Shown here piece after piece: positions 59,571 to 64,000 of a stretch of DNA of 64,000 nucleotides. Origin of the DNA: Chrysemys picta bellii. Lineage: Eukaryota; Chordata; Testudines; Emydidae. The stretch spans positions 70,566,434 through 70,630,433 of the forward strand of contig NC_088794.1 of the NCBI RefSeq assembly GCF_011386835.1. The letters run 5' to 3'. Made by a program: the position numbers and the translations under genes. Under the pieces are notes generated by a model that saw only the letters and a list, made by a program, of their open reading frames with translations, searched no databases and had not been told where the DNA came from. Each line of letters begins with the position of its first letter. Position 1 is the first letter of the stretch.

Positions 59571-62102
59571 TTGTCACCAGTGATGGTTCATTTTGCTGCC
59601 AAAAGGAGAAAAGCCTCGGAGATATTCTTTCCTACCAAACGTGGGCAAAACCAAGTTGGCTTGGAGTAGTCAACGGGGGGGAGCCCCATCCCACAGAAAG
59701 GTCGATTCTGTCTCCAGGCCGGTGTGTGTATTTTTGTAGTGTTAGTGAAACAATGGGTGGAAGTTTCTATCTTAAATATGAGCAGGAGTGAATCTGCAAT
59801 GTGCGCCAGCCAGAGCTGAGGTGAACAAGTATATATGACCATCCTGATTCCCTAGGGAACTCAGGTTACTATCCCCATACAGCTCTGAGTCAGCCCAACG
59901 CAGCTCATGCTATGCAGCATGGAACATGAGCAGTAAGCAACACATTAGTCTTCATTAGGGCACTCATCACCTGGGGTACCCATCTCTGCTTGCCAACATC
60001 ATCTACACCAGTACAGCAGGCACACACATCACAGTCTGTAAACAACCACTTAAAGCAGATTCCCAGCCTACTCACAGGAGAGAGCAAAAACTCTTATAAA
60101 ACCACATTAGTAAAGAGGCCTGACCGGGATGTAATATGTCTTGCCACGTGCATGCCCTTCTTCTAAGCTAAGGGGGAGGTCTCACTAGTGAGAAAAAAGT
60201 CTTTTTAAATGCTTTATTGGCATCTGTGTTGCCAACTCTGCTCAGATTCAATAAACAGTAGGGCATCATGTTCAACAGCACAGCTTTCTAATTTATTATT
60301 ATTCATTATAAATCACTTTTTACATGTTGCTTCAAACACTGTTTCTCAAGAATACGATCTGCCTGCATTGAAATGCTCACTGATTTTAATATGCAAACCT
60401 CCTACAGAGATGATGTCTCATTTTAATTATTGTTTCGGTTTAATGGGTTTTCATTAAATTAGAGGATGGAGCAATTACCAGGGTGAGCAGCTAATGTTTC
60501 AAAGGTAAGTTCCCATGGCTATCCAACAAAGGCAGTTCGAGAAGAGAAGGTGGAAAACAGTCTATTTCTAAATAAACTTTCTTTCTGCATGATGCAAAAT
60601 TACCCTGACAATTTATCTTACCAGATTTAAACATTCAGGTGTTCCTGTCATTCTGATGTGCATACATTTGTAAACTAGTTTATGACTAGGTATCTCTTAA
60701 CAATATGAACTTAGTATTTGAAATAAAAAGCCATCTTATTTTAAGGGAAGCTATTTCAAATTCCAAACTCTGAGAAATCAAGTTTTTTAGCCACTAAAAT
60801 ATCCGAAAGAGACCACTTATGAAACCACAGTCTCTCCCCCAACCAATAATTTAGTTAGTTTAGTGGATTAATGTCTGACTTTTCACCTCTGGGAAATTGG
60901 TCTAACTTGAGCACCAGCAAGAATGACCAAAATCATATTAATTAAGTAGCTGTCAGAGAGTCTAAGAGAAATGCCTTTGGTTGCCACAGCAATATTTCAA
61001 AACTAAACTACATAAATTTGGCACACTGGGACAAACAGAGCAGTATTTACTCATATGAGACTTGGAAATGAATACGAAGTACGGAGAAAAAAAAATGCCC
61101 ACCTCTTTCAGCCCCCACCAATGAAAGGTCCCTGTGGGGAACAGTTGAGACACACTAGCAGAATGCTATGGAGAAGTCTGCATTGCAGGTGCTGGCACTT
61201 GTTTAGGTACACAGAGGGCTTCAAATCTCTAGAGCCCTCAATTTCTTTTTCCTCACATGAACTAACATAACAGCAACAACAACAAGGCACTTCAGCAACA
61301 AAAGAATACATACATTCCATCAACTAGAGGACCTGGATAGTATGTTATATTGCAAAATGATATGGTTTTCAAATCATTTATTTGGCCAGAAAATCAGCAG
61401 AGGTAGAGGAATCAAGAAGGAATAATAGTGTTCCAGATCAACCACAAGCAATTAACTAATGTGTGGCTCACTGGTATTTTCCTCACTTAGGTCGGCTTTA
61501 TTTACCACCCGCTACTTATGCATCCGACACTTCTGTGTTTCAGAGATTTTAGGTGGCTATTGGGCTTGTCTTTTGAGGCAAGGTTTGTTTTTGTTTCTTT
61601 TCCCCAAAGATACTAGCACTGAAATCAAAACTATTTAGGACACGTGCAATTGTTTGATCTCTTAAACTAACCACCTACTCCTTAGCTAGTGAAAATGCTT
61701 GAGAAGTCACAGTACCACTAAAAGCACATCGTCTGCTCTTAAATCATGAGTTAATCAAATTACATGCCTTGTTAGCTAATTAGTTCAGGACTCACTGATT
61801 ATAAGGTCTTTCCCACTGTTTATCTGTATTGCCCACAAGGTACAGTAGCATTATCGCTGCAAAAGCTAAATGTTGCAATTATTGTTTTCCAACTTTGCAC
61901 ATGAGTATTTAAAGAGCATTATGGAAACTAGACAGTGCCCTGGCAACACAATCACAAGAAAAATTGTCACCTGAGGCAATGTATGCAACACTGGGAAGAG
62001 GCAGTGATTTCTAAGGTTTATTACAGACTTCTTATACTTTTCACTGAAATGCCTGTCCGTTTGGGATCTAATTTAGAATATGATAAACATTAATGTCACA
62101 CT

Positions 62103-62280
62103 AGAATCATAGACTATCAGGGTTGGAAGGGACTTCAGGAGGTCATCTAGTCCAACCCCCTGCTCAAAGCAGGACCAATCCCCAGATTTTTGCCCCAGAT
62201 CCCTAAATGGCCCCCCTCAAGGATTGAACTCACAACCCTGGGTTTAGCAGGCCAATGCTCAAACCACTGAGCCCTCCCCC
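62103..62280 (-). mobile_element. tRNA-derived SINE with CR1-type tail
   Basis: On minus it begins 'gggggagggctcagtggttt' (A-box-like), followed by 'ggttgtgagttcaatcc' (B-box-like), a short linker, then 'ggggttggactagatgacct', 'cctgaagtcccttccaaccc' and 'tgatagtctatgattctag', the 3' end of CR1. Turtle Pol III SINEs are known to share CR1 tails so that CR1 enzyme can copy them. 178 bp, close to full length; one tRNA-head stretch (the 'gata' of gatagctcag) is missing. Confidence 0.85.
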
Positions 62281-62755
62281 ACTAAACAATGAGCCACTGA
62301 AAATTCTGTTTCTATTCTGACTTTTTGCCAAGGCCAACCTGGCACTTCCCCTCATCCCTTTAAAGAACATTTTCAGATAGGGTTGACGTTATGACTTCAT
62401 AATTTGCTGGCTGACCACGCATGGGTAAGAAACAAAGGAATTGTGTTTTAAAATATCAGCTTATTTTAAGAGCATGTGCTGGCAGGTATAGGCAAAAAAA
62501 CAGAATATTTTAAGCAACCAAAAAGTATTCCCATTAGGCCGAACAGGTCGATATTACAGGGGAAAGACTATAAATATTGCCCTATACCAGGGGTTGGCAA
62601 CCTACGGCACGCGAGCCGATTCTGAGTGGCACGCTGCTGCCCACTGAGAGGAGGAGGAGTAGGGGCGGAGGTGCCGGAATGCACCACCCTGTGGGAAGAA
62701 ACAGGGGAGGGGGAAGCTTGGCTGCCGCAGGATCAAGCTTCTGCCTCCTGCCCCC

Positions 62756-63060
62756 CAGGGCCAGCTCCAGGCACCAGCCCACCAAGCATGTGCTTGGGGC
62801 GACACCTGGAGTGGGGCCGCGACCGGGCTCGCCGCCCTCCCCCTGGCGCTCTGGCCACCGGGGAGAACGGAGCCCCAGCCGGGCTCTCTGGCCGCCGGGG
62901 AGAACGGAGCCCCGGCCGGGCTCTCCGCCCTCCTCCCGGCACTCCGGCCGGTCGGGGAGAGCGGGACCCCAGCCAGACTCGGCGCCCTCCCCTGCCGCAC
63001 TCCGGGGGGGGGGGGGAGGCTTTTTTGCCTGGGGCAGCAAAAAAGCCAGAGCCAGCCCTG
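62756..63060. mobile_element. hAT-type MITE nested in a hAT
   Basis: Left end cagggccagctccaggcacc; right end gagccagccctg. The flanking octamers ctgccccc (62748-62755) and ctgctccc (63061-63068) match at 7/8, the expected hAT duplication. Same terminal family as 47419-47733 but with a different GC-rich interior including 'gccgccggggagaacggagc' repeats and an 11-13 G run. Confidence 0.85.
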
Positions 63061-63389
63061 CTGCTCCCTCAGGGGAAAGCTGTAGGGGGGGTCCTGGCCC
63101 CCCGCCTCACTCAGCCCCCCCCCCGCCCACCACTCTCCCCTGCGGGGGCAGGAGACAGAAGCTTGGTCCTGCGGCAGCCAAGCTTCCCCCCTCCCCTGCT
63201 TCTTCGCACAACGTGGTGCATTCCGGCCCCTCCTCCTCTCAGAGGAGCAGAGCCGAGCGCAGCGTGCTCGCTGCTCCGTAGAGCAGGCAGAGAGAGGTAG
63301 GGACGGGCCTGGGGGAAAGAGGGTGGAACAGGTCATATCCCTCCCTGCGCCCTGCCATGAGCCGCTCAGGGCAGGGGGCTCGGAGCACC

Positions 63390-63900
63390 CCCACGAACCG
63401 AGCACCCCAGCCTTCTGCCCTGAAGCCCCCCACTCCAACACACACCCATCCCTCTGCCCTGCACCCCCCATTCCTCTGCCCTGACCTCGAGTTGCCCCTA
63501 ACACCCAGCCTTCTGCCCTGCACCCCCACACACACCCAGTCTTGTGCCCTGCACGTCCACGCACCCCAGCCCTCTGCCCTGACCTCGAGTCCCCCCCCAA
63601 CACCCACCCCTCTGCCCTGCACCCCCCCACCCAGCCTTGTGCCCTGCACCTCCACACACCCCAGCCCTCTGCCCTGACCTTGAGTCCCCCCCAACACCCA
63701 ACCCTCTGCCCTGAAACCCCCCCCACGCACCCACCCTTGTGCCCTGCACTTCCACACACACCCCAGCCCTCTGCCCTGACCTCGAGTCCCCCCCAACACC
63801 CAGCCCTCTGCCCTGAAACCCCCCCCACCCAGCCTTCCGCCCTGACCTCGAGTCCCCCCCAGTACCCAGCCCTCTGCCCTGAACTCCCCACCCAGCGGGC
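63390..63900. repeat. C-rich minisatellite with higher-order period
   Basis: Units of about 30 bp each start with 'cctctgccctg' and end in C runs. The variant 'gccctgacctcgag' (one copy reads accttgag) recurs at about 63478, 63576, 63671, 63773 and 63839, giving a higher-order period near 95-102 bp except the last (66 bp). Open frames on both strands reflect the repeat. Confidence 0.9.
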
Positions 63901-64000
63901 TGAGCAGGCTGGCGGCATTTTAATTTAATTTTAAATGAAGCTTCTTAAACAAGGTTTTCAAAATGTTTACTTTACATACAACAATAGTTTAGTTATATAA

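Larger units (their letters stand above)
51458..64000 (-). other. NELL1: NELL1 upstream intron (between exons 2 and 3), incomplete
   Basis: At least 12.5 kb of intron; I could not find exon 2, so it probably lies to the right of the window. Listed insertions start at 52925. The segments 53280-56980 and 58820-59350 show only AT-rich intron, with a G-run at 54576-54589. 60200-60470 and 61690-61900 are AT-rich with several homeodomain-like TAAT sites and no repeat signature. 51460-52900 shows nothing recognisable. Confidence 0.75.
62588..64000. mobile_element. Longer hAT element, runs off the window
   Basis: It starts with caggggttggcaacctacgg, the family end seen at 39454. Near the window edge (63910-64000) it carries 'acatacaacaatagtttag', the inverted interior of that same family. 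The middle differs: GC-rich sequence, a nested hAT (62756-63060) and a C-rich minisatellite (63390-63900). The 438-codon minus frame 62602-63918 and the plus frames over 62577-63928 are low-complexity P/G/R-rich read-throughs, not genes. The right end is outside the window. Confidence 0.8.

Noticed and set aside
62602..63918. 438-codon minus-strand open frame, the longest in the window, and overlapping plus frames of 224 and 234 codons
   Set aside because: They cross a nested hAT and a minisatellite, have low-complexity P/G/R/W-rich composition and are open on both strands because the DNA is GC-rich and repetitive.
51540..64000. NELL1 exon 2 and the signal-peptide exon
   Set aside because: I looked on minus for a frame ending in a phase-1 donor with the conserved residues that precede exon 3 and saw none; they probably lie outside the window.
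1..64000. CRISPR arrays, bacterial operons or phage genes
   Set aside because: No regularly spaced direct repeats with unique spacers and no ribosome-site-linked gene strings; splice sites and retroelements show vertebrate DNA.

Overview
This window is vertebrate nuclear DNA, almost certainly from a turtle (Testudines). It is repeat-rich and intronic, and codon-level evidence supports only one gene. Four short exons on the minus strand, each with GT/AG splice sites and matching codon phases, encode contiguous parts of the N-terminal laminin-G/thrombospondin-N-like domain of NELL1, a secreted EGF- and VWC-domain glycoprotein. In transcript order they lie at 51307-51457, 27416-27586, 6553-6649 and 166-238. 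They join into 492 nt (164 codons) and are separated by introns of about 23.7, 20.8 and 6.3 kb. The signal-peptide exons lie beyond the right edge and the coiled-coil, VWC and EGF exons beyond the left edge.

Turtle origin is inferred from the repeats: CR1 LINEs with short tandem 3' ends, a tRNA-derived SINE that shares the CR1 tail, fold-back Penelope-like copies carrying remnants of a hammerhead-ribozyme core, PIF/Harbinger and hAT elements of types common in chelonian genomes, and old MIR-type CORE-SINEs.

Layout: 0-10 kb holds exons 6 and 5 (family numbering) and old SINE fragments. 10.47-14.83 kb is a decayed two-gene Harbinger transposon, with a Myb/SANT-like gene on + and a DDE transposase on -, that split a MIR-type SINE. 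16.0-16.25 kb is a near-perfect 92-bp-arm hairpin of Penelope type inside a 12-bp duplication. 17-27 kb has MIR and CR1 fragments, then exon 4. 27.6-51.3 kb is a large intron with CR1 3' ends, two Penelope fragments, a hAT with perfect 8-bp duplications (39.45 kb), a CpG-rich palindromic MITE (40 kb), a 2.3-kb CR1 with reverse-transcriptase remnants split by a hAT (42.9-45.2 kb), two hATs of one family (47.4 and 49.4 kb) and a TGTGACG...CGTCACA LTR-like unit hosting one of them. Then comes exon 3. 51.5-64 kb is the upstream intron, with a Harbinger-derived element carrying a decayed tRNA-Val-like sequence, another fold-back Penelope copy, a SINE, and at the edge a hAT invaded by a second hAT and containing a C-rich minisatellite.

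The longest open frames (for example 62602-63918 on -) fall in GC-rich repeats and are not genes. No new gene system was found. The most unusual structures are the fold-back Penelope copies, the two-gene Harbinger element, the tRNA-like sequence inside a transposon and the stacked-palindrome MITE.
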